From Acidobacteriota bacterium (GTDB lineage Bacteria > Acidobacteriota > Vicinamibacteria > Vicinamibacterales > CAVVIG01), in assembly GCA_003223775.1 (NCBI GenBank), contig QHWK01000288.1:1-9711 (forward strand): a stretch of 9,711 nt of DNA. Direction: 5' to 3'. Numbering within the stretch: position 1 is the stretch's first letter; every line of letters starts with the position of its first letter. The notes beneath the pieces were generated by a model that was given only the letters and a program-made list of their open reading frames with translations, was not told where the DNA came from and did not search any database. The position numbers and the translations under genes were made by a program. This document shows positions 1 to 6,873 of the stretch, in pieces.

Positions 1-481
1 CGCGCAGCGGATCGAGGAAGCGGCGACGCGCCTCGGCGCGATCGCGATCGCTGTTGCCGCGGACCCGCAGCCATGCGTCCACGAACGCGCCGAGCAGCCA
101 CGGCCAGACGGTCCCCTGGTGGTAGACGGCGTCGCGCGCGGTAGAGTCGCCCTCGTAGCGCGCGGCGTAGCCCGGCTCGCCCGGCGCGAGCGAGCGCAGC
201 CCGATCAGCGTGAGCAGACGCGCTTCGACAGCGTCCACCACGGCACGCGCCCGGTCGCCGTCGACGACCGCCAGCGGCAGGCCGCCGACAGCGAGAATCT
301 GGTTCGGGCGGAAGGACGCGTCGCGCGTCCCCGCTACGTGATCGACGTCCACGACATCGGCGAGGTAGCCGCGGTCGATCCAGAACCGCGCCCCGACTGC
401 GGCGCGGCCGCGCGTCAGCGGCTCAAGCCATGCGCGGTTGAACCGCGCGGCGACGTGCAGCGCGTTCAGCCACAGCGCCTG
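1..481 (-). pseudogene. C-terminal barrel part of the same debranching enzyme, displaced into another frame; runs off the left edge
   Basis: Read on the minus strand from base 481, this stretch has no stop and gives 160 codons of recognisable debranching-enzyme sequence. It begins QALWLNALHVAARFNRAWLE, continues FWIDRGYLADVVDVDH and SFRPNQILAVGGLPL, and contains the strongly conserved YHQGTVWPWLLGAFVDAWLRV-type barrel segment. It is the direct continuation of the protein at 466-1707 but re-reads base 481, a shift of -1 relative to the upstream frame. No suitable start codon or ribosome binding site is evident at the beginning, so I treat it as the disconnected 3' part of one broken gene, not a separate gene. 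The true C-terminus lies beyond the window. Confidence 0.8.
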
Positions 482-1707
482 GACGCAAGCAACCCGTCAT
501 CGTCCATGCGGATGCCGAACCGCGTGCCGGCAGCGTACCCGTCGACGATCGACAGCACCGCGAGCTCCAGCGCCTCCCGATCGGCGCCCGTCAACGCCCG
601 CGATCGTCGCTCGACGCGCTCGAGCAATTCGCCAACGGCGACAACGAACCACAGCGAGGCGTCGACGGCGTTGAACTCCGGCGTGTCGCCTCCATCGGGA
701 AACCGGTTCGGCAGCATGCCCTCGGACACCGCGCCGGCCCATTGGACGAGAATGTCGCGCGCGTCGCGCAGCCGTCCGGTGGCGAGGCACAGGCCGCGCA
801 CCGCGATGAACGTGTCGCGCCCCCAGTCGGTGAACCACGGGTAGCCAGCGATCACCGTGCGGCCCGATCCGCGCTGCGCGAGGTACGCGTCAGCCGCGCG
901 ATCGAGCGGCGAACCGAACGCCGAACGGCGCTTCCGCTCGGCCGAAGCGAGCCGCTCGTACGTGGCCGCCACTTCCTCGCGTGAACGCGGTTCGGGCGTG
1001 TCGCCCGCGCCGGTCTTCAGGATCCAGATCGCGCGGTCGCCTGGAGCAGTCAACCTCCAGCGCAGCACGCCCGGCGACGCAAGATCCTCGGTCGCATCGA
1101 GACCGCGCTCACGCTCCGCTGAGTACAGGAAGTTGCGATACCACTCGGGCGCGTGCTCGTAGTCGCCGTTGGTTAGCGAGACGACCGACGGCAGGTCGCG
1201 GTATGGCCGGATGGCGATTGCCGCCTCGCGGCGCTCGCTGTTGAAGTTGAACGCGCCGTTCTCATGGTGCATCGAGTGGTAGTCGCGCCCCGACACAAAC
1301 GGCCGCACGCGGAGATCGATCGGCGCGGCCGGCGCCGACATCAGCGTCCACGCCACCGCGACGCTGCCGGTGCCGTGGACCGCGAACAGCTCCTGCGTGA
1401 GCACGACGCCGTCGCCGAGTGCGAAGCGCCATGTCGGCCACGGATCCGGCGAGAACGCCTCGATGCGCGAGGCGCCGTCAGGATGCAGCGCGTCCGGCGC
1501 GTAGCGCTGCGTCGTCAGCGCGGTCGTTCGGCCTCCCGCGTCCACCCAGGCGTCGAAGCCGTTCACGAGGACGACGCGACCGGTCGGCGGCGTCGTCGCC
1601 GTGAGCAGCAGCGCGTGGTAACGCCGCGTTCTCACGCCGGAGACGGTGCCGGAGGCAAATCCACCGAGGCCGTCGGCCTCGAGCCACTCGCGATCATCGA
1701 TGTGCAT
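466..1707 (-). CDS. Amylo-alpha-1,6-glucosidase (glycogen debranching enzyme), N-terminal part, truncated by frameshift
   Basis: This reading frame encodes 413 residues of a bacterial glycogen-debranching-type glucosidase, which hydrolyses alpha-1,6 branch glucose in glycogen-like polymers in the cytoplasm. Residues 1 to about 230 match the N-terminal sandwich domain (REWLEADGLGGFASG, RTRRYHALLL, SGRDYHSMHHEN). From about residue 270 the (alpha/alpha)6 barrel begins, with GYPWFTDWGRD at 288-298, then SEGMLPNRFPD and a PEFNAVDASLW motif. The frame reaches GIRMDDDGLLAS and then ends after a few aberrant residues. Family members continue here into a TWMDA-containing segment, absent from this sequence. 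Coding resumes at 481 in another frame. The start at 1707 has a GAG 7 nt upstream and overlaps the NDH-2 stop by 14 nt, suggesting translational coupling. The full family is about 640-720 residues, so this product is probably inactive unless the break is an assembly error. Confidence 0.85.
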   Translation of the reverse strand: MHIDDREWLEADGLGGFASGTVSGVRTRRYHALLLTATTPPTGRVVLVNGFDAWVDAGGRTTALTTQRYAPDALHPDGASRIEAFSPDPWPTWRFALGDGVVLTQELFAVHGTGSVAVAWTLMSAPAAPIDLRVRPFVSGRDYHSMHHENGAFNFNSERREAAIAIRPYRDLPSVVSLTNGDYEHAPEWYRNFLYSAERERGLDATEDLASPGVLRWRLTAPGDRAIWILKTGAGDTPEPRSREEVAATYERLASAERKRRSAFGSPLDRAADAYLAQRGSGRTVIAGYPWFTDWGRDTFIAVRGLCLATGRLRDARDILVQWAGAVSEGMLPNRFPDGGDTPEFNAVDASLWFVVAVGELLERVERRSRALTGADREALELAVLSIVDGYAAGTRFGIRMDDDGLLASRRCG

Positions 1708-3016
1708 ATTCCATCTCGTCGGCCGGCGCTTCGCGCATCGACATCACCGGCGCGCGCACGGTCAGAAACTGAACGAAGTCCTTGGCGAAGATCAGATCGA
1801 GCGTCCAATCGATGGCGACGCGGCATTTCTTCTCGAAGCGCGGCAGCTTGCTGAGATAGATCGTCCGCCACAGCCACCACGCGACGAAGCCGGAGAAGTT
1901 CCAGCCGAAGACGCGCGCGACGCCGGTCCGCCGGCCGATCGCGGCGAGCTGGCCGATGGTGCGGAAATCGAACGGCTTCGTCGGGCGGCCGGCGAGCGTC
2001 GCCGCGATGTTCTCCGCGACCGTCCTGGCCTCGCGCAGCGCGTGCTGGGCCGTCGGCGGATACGGCCGGCCGGTGCGGCGGTCGGGAACGACCGCGCAGT
2101 CGCCGAGCGCCCACACGCCGGGCCAGCCGGGCACCGCGAGCGTCTCGTCCACGCGCACGCGGCCGCGATCGAGCGCGCACGGCAGATTGTGGAGCAGCGG
2201 ATGCGGTGACGTGCCGGCCGTCCAGACGACCAACCGGCTCGGAATCGTCCGCCCGTCGGCGAGCGTCACCGCCGCGTCGGTCATGCCCGACACGCGGGCC
2301 TCGGTGATGATCTCGATGCCGCGCGCGCGCAGCTTCTGCTGCGCGTAGCCGCCGAGCGCCTCGCCGAGCTCGGGAAGAATCGTCGGCCCGGAATGCACCA
2401 GCACCATGCGGATGCGTTCGGGCGTAAGCCGCGGATAGAACGCGAGCGCCTCGCGGACGAAGTCGTTGAGGCCGGCGATCGTCTCGACGCCGGCGAAGCC
2501 CCCGCCGGCGACGACGAAGGTGAGCAGGCCGTCGCGTCCGGCGGCGCATTCGGTGTCGCCTTCCTCGAGCGTCGCGATGACGCGATTGCGCAGGTGAATT
2601 GCGTCGCCCAGCGTCTTCATCGTCAGCGCGCGCTGCTCGAGGCCTGGCAGGCCGTAGAAGTTGGTGATCGAGCCGAGCGCGATCACCAGTTGGTCGTACG
2701 GCAGGCTGTGGTCGTGGCGCTCGAAGCCGTGCGACACGGCGACGCGGCGGCGATCGAGATCAATCCCGTCGACGTCGCCGATGAAGATCTGCGTCCGCTT
2801 CAGCAGCGTCCGCAGCGGGCTGACGATGTGCGTGATGTCGAGGTCGCTGGCGGCGACCTCGTGCAGCATCGGCGTGAACAGGAAGAAGTTGTCGCGAGAG
2901 ACGAGCGTGATTTCGACGCCAGGGTCGCCGGCGAACATCTTTTCGAGGTGGCGCGCGGCGTACACGCCGCCGAATCCGCCGCCGAGCACCACGATCCGCT
3001 TCGTCGTCACAGACAT
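1694..3016 (-). CDS. ndh: Type II NADH dehydrogenase (NDH-2), FAD-dependent NADH:quinone oxidoreductase
   Basis: This 440-residue flavoprotein should oxidise NADH and reduce membrane quinone without pumping protons. The FAD-binding Rossmann motif GGGFGG is at residues 12-17 and the NAD-binding motif GGGFAG at 171-176. The second FAD contact VWALGDC lies at 301-307. The quinone-side region reads PPTAQHALREA near 320-330, with the second Q of the usual AQxAxQ pattern replaced by R. The C-terminus carries the family's aromatic and basic membrane-associating stretch (WWLWRTIYLSKLPRFEKK, about 380-397) and FAKDFVQF. Length is normal. I chose ATG at 3016, not the ATG at 3115, because homology begins there, a GAGG lies just upstream, and the longer form would overlap the divergent aquaporin start. 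The stop overlaps the debranching enzyme start by 14 nt, so the two are probably co-transcribed. Confidence 0.93.
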   Translation of the reverse strand: MSVTTKRIVVLGGGFGGVYAARHLEKMFAGDPGVEITLVSRDNFFLFTPMLHEVAASDLDITHIVSPLRTLLKRTQIFIGDVDGIDLDRRRVAVSHGFERHDHSLPYDQLVIALGSITNFYGLPGLEQRALTMKTLGDAIHLRNRVIATLEEGDTECAAGRDGLLTFVVAGGGFAGVETIAGLNDFVREALAFYPRLTPERIRMVLVHSGPTILPELGEALGGYAQQKLRARGIEIITEARVSGMTDAAVTLADGRTIPSRLVVWTAGTSPHPLLHNLPCALDRGRVRVDETLAVPGWPGVWALGDCAVVPDRRTGRPYPPTAQHALREARTVAENIAATLAGRPTKPFDFRTIGQLAAIGRRTGVARVFGWNFSGFVAWWLWRTIYLSKLPRFEKKCRVAIDWTLDLIFAKDFVQFLTVRAPVMSMREAPADEMEYAHR

Positions 3017-3113
3017 GACCTCGCGGGTTGGATGTCGGGGCGGTGCGGCGGTTTCGCGTCCTGACGTCGCTCGAGCGTAACCTTCCCACGCGCCCGCGCA
3101 TCGAACCGGCGGC

Positions 3114-3902
3114 ATGAGAACCGTCGCCGATCACTGGCCCGAATTCGCGAGCGAAGCGGCCTGCCTGGCGCTGTTCATGGTATCGGCGACCGTATTCACG
3201 ACGCTGCTGCGCCATCCGCAGTCGCCGATCGCCGGCTGGGCCGCCGGCCCGCTCGTGCAACGCATCCCGATCGGGATCGCGATGGGGCTGACGCTCGTCG
3301 CGATCGTCTACTCGCCGCTCGGCCGCCGCTCCGGCGCCCACATGAACCCGGCGCTGACGCTCACCTTCCTGCGCCTGGGCAAGATGGCGCCGCTCGACGC
3401 CGCCGGCTACGTCGTCGCGCAGTTCGCGGGCGGCGCGGCGGGAATCGTGCTCGCCACGGCGCTCCTCGCCGGCCTCCCCGCGGATCCGTCGGTCAATTTC
3501 GTCGCCACGGTGCCAGGCCCGTATGGCGCCGCCGCGGCGTTCGCCGCGGAAACGGCGATCTCGTTCGGCATGATGCTGCTCGTGCTCACCGTCTCGAATG
3601 CGTCGCGGATGATGCGGTTCACCGGCATCTTCGCCGGCCTGCTCGTCGCGGTCTACATCACGATCGAGGCGCCGTTGTCGGGCATGAGCATGAACCCGGC
3701 GCGCACGCTCGGGCCGGCGGTGCTCGCGCATACCGCGCGAACTCTGTGGATCTACTTCACCGCGCCGCCGCTCGGCATGCTGCTCGCGGCGGAGCTGTAC
3801 GTCCGCCGCCACGGCGCCGAGCACGTGCGCTGCGCGAAACTCCAGCACCCGTCGAACATCCGTTGCATCTTCCGATGCCGCTTCATGGAGAGTCCCGCAT
3901 GA
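3114..3902 (+). CDS. Aquaporin/MIP-family channel
   Basis: This 262-residue membrane protein belongs to the major intrinsic protein family, which passes water or small neutral solutes through the inner membrane. It has six hydrophobic segments and both signature half-helix motifs: HMNPA with N78-P79-A80, and MNPAR with N194-P195-A196-R197, the arginine being the usual selectivity-filter residue. The motifs are spaced as expected and the core looks complete. The substrate cannot be read with certainty; the protein resembles the short bacterial aquaporin group found near oxidoreductase genes. The C-terminal tail is unusual, with C240, H245, C251 and C255 in CAKLQHPSNIRCIFRC, a motif I recall as recurring in this subgroup. 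The ribosome binding site is weak. The gene is divergent from NDH-2 and its TGA overlaps the GMC oxidoreductase start as ATGA. Confidence 0.9.
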   Translation: MRTVADHWPEFASEAACLALFMVSATVFTTLLRHPQSPIAGWAAGPLVQRIPIGIAMGLTLVAIVYSPLGRRSGAHMNPALTLTFLRLGKMAPLDAAGYVVAQFAGGAAGIVLATALLAGLPADPSVNFVATVPGPYGAAAAFAAETAISFGMMLLVLTVSNASRMMRFTGIFAGLLVAVYITIEAPLSGMSMNPARTLGPAVLAHTARTLWIYFTAPPLGMLLAAELYVRRHGAEHVRCAKLQHPSNIRCIFRCRFMESPA

Positions 3903-5389
3903 CGCATTACGACGTGATCATCATCGGCACCGGCGCCGGCGGCGGGACGCTCGCCTACCGCCTCGCGCCTTCGGGCAAGAAGATCCTGCTCATCGAGCGC
4001 GGCGATTACGTCCGCCGCGAGAAGGACAACTGGGATCCGCGGCTCGTCAACCTGGAAGGCAAGTACCAGACGCGCGAGATCTGGAAGGATGCGGACGGCA
4101 AGGACCTCCACCCACACACGAATTACTGGGTGGGCGGGAACACGAAGTTCTACGGCGCGGCGCTGTTCCGTTTGCGCCGCGAGGACTTCGGCGAGCTCCG
4201 TCATCACGGCGGCATCTCGCCCGCGTGGCCGATCTCGTACGACGAGCTCGAGCCCTACTACACGCAGCACGAGCCGCGGATCCAGCAACTGAGCGACGAC
4301 CTGTCGCGCCGCGGCCTGCGGCCGTTTCACGTGCCGCTCGGCATCATGCTCGACGAGGCTAACCCGGCGAAGAGCCGCTGCATACGCTGCGACACGTGCG
4401 ATGGATTTCCGTGCCTCGTCCAGGCGAAGAGCGACGCGCAGGTCGTCTGCGTCGATCCGGCGCTCGCGCACCCGAATGTGTCGCTGATGACGAACGCGAA
4501 GGTGACGCGGCTGCTGACGAGCGCGTCGGGCCGCGAGGTGATCGGCGTCGAGGTGGAGCGCGGCGTGGACAAGACAACGGAGGTGATCGGCGGCGACATC
4601 GTCGTCTCGTCGTGCGGCGCGATCAACTCGGCGGCCCTCCTGCTCCGCTCGCGGAGCGATCGCCATCCGAACGGGCTCGCGAACGCGTCGGGCGTCGTCG
4701 GCCGCCACTACATGGGGCACGTCAACTCGGTGCTGCTGGCGATCTCGAAAAAGCCGAATGCGACCGTCTTCCAGAAAACGCTCGCGGTGAACGACTTCTA
4801 CTTCGGCGACGAGGCGTTTCCGTATCCGATGGGGCACATCTCGTTCGTCGGCAAGTTCGACGGGGTGACGTTGTCGGCCGGCGCGCCGGCGATCGTCCCC
4901 GGCATGACGCTCGATCTGATGGCGAAGCACTCGCTGGACTTCTGGCTCACGTCCGAGGATTTGCCCGATCCCGACAACCGGGTGACGCTCGACCGCGAGG
5001 GCAACATCGTGCTCTCGTACACGCCCAACAACGACGCGGGCCACAGACGCCTGATCAAGACGCTGGAAGGGTTGCTGCAGCACCTCGACATGCACCCGCA
5101 TCTGGTGCCGCGGAACCTGTTCGTGGGCAACCGGATTCCGCTGGCCGGCGTCGCGCACCAGAACGGCACCGTGCGATTCGGCCACGATCCCGCCACCTCG
5201 GCGCTCGACGCGAGCTGCAAGGCGCACGACGTGGACAACCTCTACGTCGTCGATGGCAGTTTCTTCCCGTCGAGCGGCGCGGTGAACCCGGCGCTGACGA
5301 TCATGGCCAACGCGCTGCGCGTCGGCGATCACCTGCTCGAACGGCTCGGCGCGCGCCAGGCGGCCGCAGCGGAAGCGGTGGCGCGATGA
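3899..5389 (+). CDS. GMC-family FAD-dependent oxidoreductase with a cysteine cluster
   Basis: This 496-residue flavoenzyme of the glucose-methanol-choline family probably oxidises an alcohol or sugar; the substrate is unknown. The FAD-binding motif is at residues 10-15 (GTGAGG) with E34 as the likely ribose ligand, and WVGGNTKFYGA follows at 77-87. The catalytic C-terminal region has AHQNGTVRFG (H420) and SSGAVNPALTIMANALR (N463). C161, C164, C167 and C172 form CX2CX2CX4C, suggestive of an iron-sulfur or zinc site. No signal peptide is visible. I start at 3899 because GGAGAG lies 6 nt upstream and the FAD motif must be near the N-terminus. At T122-Q123 the sequence jumps from DELEPYYT to HEPRIQQLSDD, where relatives I recall carry about 31 more residues (a YHVHG...DPTEP block), so the protein appears internally shortened. 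It is coupled by ATGA overlaps on both sides. Confidence 0.9.
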   Translation: MTHYDVIIIGTGAGGGTLAYRLAPSGKKILLIERGDYVRREKDNWDPRLVNLEGKYQTREIWKDADGKDLHPHTNYWVGGNTKFYGAALFRLRREDFGELRHHGGISPAWPISYDELEPYYTQHEPRIQQLSDDLSRRGLRPFHVPLGIMLDEANPAKSRCIRCDTCDGFPCLVQAKSDAQVVCVDPALAHPNVSLMTNAKVTRLLTSASGREVIGVEVERGVDKTTEVIGGDIVVSSCGAINSAALLLRSRSDRHPNGLANASGVVGRHYMGHVNSVLLAISKKPNATVFQKTLAVNDFYFGDEAFPYPMGHISFVGKFDGVTLSAGAPAIVPGMTLDLMAKHSLDFWLTSEDLPDPDNRVTLDREGNIVLSYTPNNDAGHRRLIKTLEGLLQHLDMHPHLVPRNLFVGNRIPLAGVAHQNGTVRFGHDPATSALDASCKAHDVDNLYVVDGSFFPSSGAVNPALTIMANALRVGDHLLERLGARQAAAAEAVAR

Positions 5390-6414
5390 GGCGCGCGCCC
5401 GCGGTCGGCGCCTTCGTGCTGTCGCTCGTCCTGCTCCTCGCCTCTCCGTTCGCGCGCGTGCCGTCGGCGTCCACCGGTGTGCACGTCATTGCGGTGGACA
5501 CGGTAGGAATGACCGTCGCCGACATGGATCGTGCGGTTGCGTTCTACACGTCGGTGCTGACGTTCGAGAAGGTGTCCGACGTCGAGGTCTCTGGACGCGA
5601 GTACGAGCTGATGACCGGTGTCTTCGGCGCACGGCTGCGGATCGTCCGGCTTCGCCTTGGAGAGGAATCGATCGAGCTGACGGAATACCTGACGCCGAAG
5701 GGCCGGCCGATCCCTGCCGATGTGCGGCCGAACGATCGCGTCTTTCAGCACATCGCGATCATCGTCAGCGACATGAGCGCCGCGTATGAGCGCCTGCGCC
5801 GGCATCGGGTCGAGCATGCCTCGACGGCGCCGCAGGTCCTGCCGGAGTGGAACACGAACGCCGCCGGCATCAGCGCGTTCTACTTCCGCGATCCGGATCG
5901 GCACTTTCTCGAGGTGCTGCACTTTCCGCCGGGGAAAGGCCTCGATAAATGGCACCGTGCCGATCGGCTGTTCCTCGGCGTCGATCACACGGCGATCGTC
6001 GTCGACGACACCGACGCCGCCCTGAAGCTGTATCGCGACGCGCTGGGGATGCAGGTCGCCGGCGCCAGCGAGAACTACGACACCGAGCAGGAGCATCTGA
6101 ACAACGTCTTCGGCGCCCGCCTCCGCATCACGTCGCTGCGCGCGGCGGAAGGTCCAGGAATCGAGCTCCTCGAATACCTCGCGCCGCGCGACGGCCGGCC
6201 TGCGCCGGTGGATCTGCACGCGAACGACGTGGCGCACTGGCAAACCACGCTGGTCGCGAGCGAGCCGGAGCGGATCAACGACCTGCTGCGGCTGCGGCTG
6301 TTCTCGCTCGTGTCGCCGAATGTCGTGGCGGTCCCGTCGGCAACGCTGGCGCTGCGCAAGGCGCTACTGCTGCGCGACCTCGACGGCCATGGACTGCGTA
6401 TTGCGGCGAGATGA
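5386..6414 (+). CDS. Exported double VOC (glyoxalase/bleomycin resistance/dioxygenase fold) protein
   Basis: This 342-residue protein has a signal peptide (RR near the start, hydrophobic VLSLVLLLAS, probable cleavage near residues 28-30), so it should act outside the cytoplasm. Two VOC modules follow, at about 36-182 and 195-340, evidently from an internal duplication: both contain VFGARLRI and an IEL(T/L)EYL(T/A)P segment. VOC proteins place two modules together to form a metal site. In module 1, E97, H122 and E176 are plausible ligands. In module 2, H201, E260 and H284 are present, but the last position falls in DLDGHGLRI and no glutamate is seen. The reaction is not predictable; isomerase, dioxygenase and lyase activities all occur in this fold. 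The ATG overlaps the GMC stop as ATGA and has no strong ribosome binding site of its own, pointing to translational coupling. Both modules look complete. Confidence 0.88.
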   Translation: MRRAPAVGAFVLSLVLLLASPFARVPSASTGVHVIAVDTVGMTVADMDRAVAFYTSVLTFEKVSDVEVSGREYELMTGVFGARLRIVRLRLGEESIELTEYLTPKGRPIPADVRPNDRVFQHIAIIVSDMSAAYERLRRHRVEHASTAPQVLPEWNTNAAGISAFYFRDPDRHFLEVLHFPPGKGLDKWHRADRLFLGVDHTAIVVDDTDAALKLYRDALGMQVAGASENYDTEQEHLNNVFGARLRITSLRAAEGPGIELLEYLAPRDGRPAPVDLHANDVAHWQTTLVASEPERINDLLRLRLFSLVSPNVVAVPSATLALRKALLLRDLDGHGLRIAAR

Positions 6415-6518
6415 ATCGGCGCGTGTGAACGGGCTCAGATGCGTAACGCCAGCCGTCGCGCCGGCATCAGACCCGTGACAGCGATCACCGCCGAGGAACA
6501 AAACGCGCAACACCTTTC

Positions 6519-6524
6519 AGGAGG
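6519..6524 (+). promoter_or_regulatory. Strong Shine-Dalgarno site for the DM13-like gene
   Basis: A perfect AGGAGG lies 9 nt before the ATG at 6534. It is the strongest ribosome binding site in the window and supports this small gene as real and well translated. The 119-bp gap after the VOC gene gave no convincing -35/-10 pair or intrinsic terminator by eye. Confidence 0.8.
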
Positions 6525-6533
6525 ACAGAATTC

Positions 6534-6857
6534 ATGACCTGCACTCTCATCCGCACCGCGCTCCTTGGAATCACGGCCCTTGCCATGTCGGCGTCGCTCG
6601 CGCTCGCGCAGGGGCACACCAGCTCGAAGTTCTCCGGCGCGAAGGTCAATGCCGGCACCGTGACGCACACCGTCAAGGACGGCAAGAACGTCCTCACCCT
6701 CTCGAGCGACTTCCAGGTGCCCGACACGCCTGATCCGCACTGGCAGATTGTCGACTCGAAGGGCAACACCTATCTGCTGCAGATCTACTGCGCGTGGGCC
6801 GAGGCGGTGCTCGGCGAGGCGAGCTTCGCGGCGCCGATGATGACGATGAACCGGTAG
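6534..6857 (+). CDS. Small exported DM13-like protein, apparently lacking its central segment
   Basis: This 107-residue protein begins with a clear signal peptide (hydrophobic core LLGITALAMSASLALA, likely cleaved after A25). The mature part reads KFSGAKVNAGTVTHTVKDGKN, then an HWQIVDSKGNTYLL strand, then IYCAWAEAVLGEASF. This order resembles the DM13 domain, proposed to act in extracytoplasmic electron transfer around a nearly invariant cysteine; C86 occupies that place. In DM13 relatives about 25 residues, ending in a V-x-IWC strand, separate the 'vYLLQ' strand from the cysteine strand. Here Q83 is followed directly by I84, so the domain appears shortened in frame at 6780-6785. The gene lies 119 bp after the VOC gene on the same strand and ends 16 bp before the convergent regulator. 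The domain assignment is from motif memory. Confidence 0.72.
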   Translation: MTCTLIRTALLGITALAMSASLALAQGHTSSKFSGAKVNAGTVTHTVKDGKNVLTLSSDFQVPDTPDPHWQIVDSKGNTYLLQIYCAWAEAVLGEASFAAPMMTMNR

Positions 6858-6873
6858 ATCCCGGTTGCCCCGC

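Noticed and set aside
466..490. Programmed -1 frameshift joining the two halves of the debranching enzyme
   Set aside because: There is no slippery heptamer at the joint, and about 29 conserved residues would still be missing after the shift, so recoding would not restore the protein.
119..1854. Plus-strand open frames opposite the debranching enzyme and NDH-2
   Set aside because: They are arginine-, alanine- and proline-rich low-complexity translations typical of the antisense of GC-rich genes, without domains or ribosome binding sites.
3017..3113. Divergent promoters between NDH-2 and the aquaporin gene
   Set aside because: This short gap must hold regulatory signals, but no -35/-10 pair with acceptable spacing stood out on either strand.
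3017..3115. Longer NDH-2 with an N-terminal extension starting at 3115
   Set aside because: The extra 33 residues do not resemble the family, the start would overlap the divergent aquaporin ATG, and the FAD motif sits correctly from the ATG at 3016.
3752..5332. Very long minus-strand open frame opposite the GMC oxidoreductase
   Set aside because: Its composition (R, A, V, H, D rich) is that of an antisense frame of a high-GC gene, while the plus strand carries clear GMC motifs across the same span.
4396..5385. Long N-terminal extension of the VOC protein overlapping the GMC gene
   Set aside because: The upstream frame is an out-of-frame shadow of the GMC gene; the signal peptide begins exactly at the ATG of 5386.
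6415..6533. ECF-like promoter (GGAAC near 6495) or intrinsic terminator in the VOC to DM13-like gap
   Set aside because: No matching -10 element at the right distance and only a weak 5-bp inverted repeat; chance occurrence is likely.
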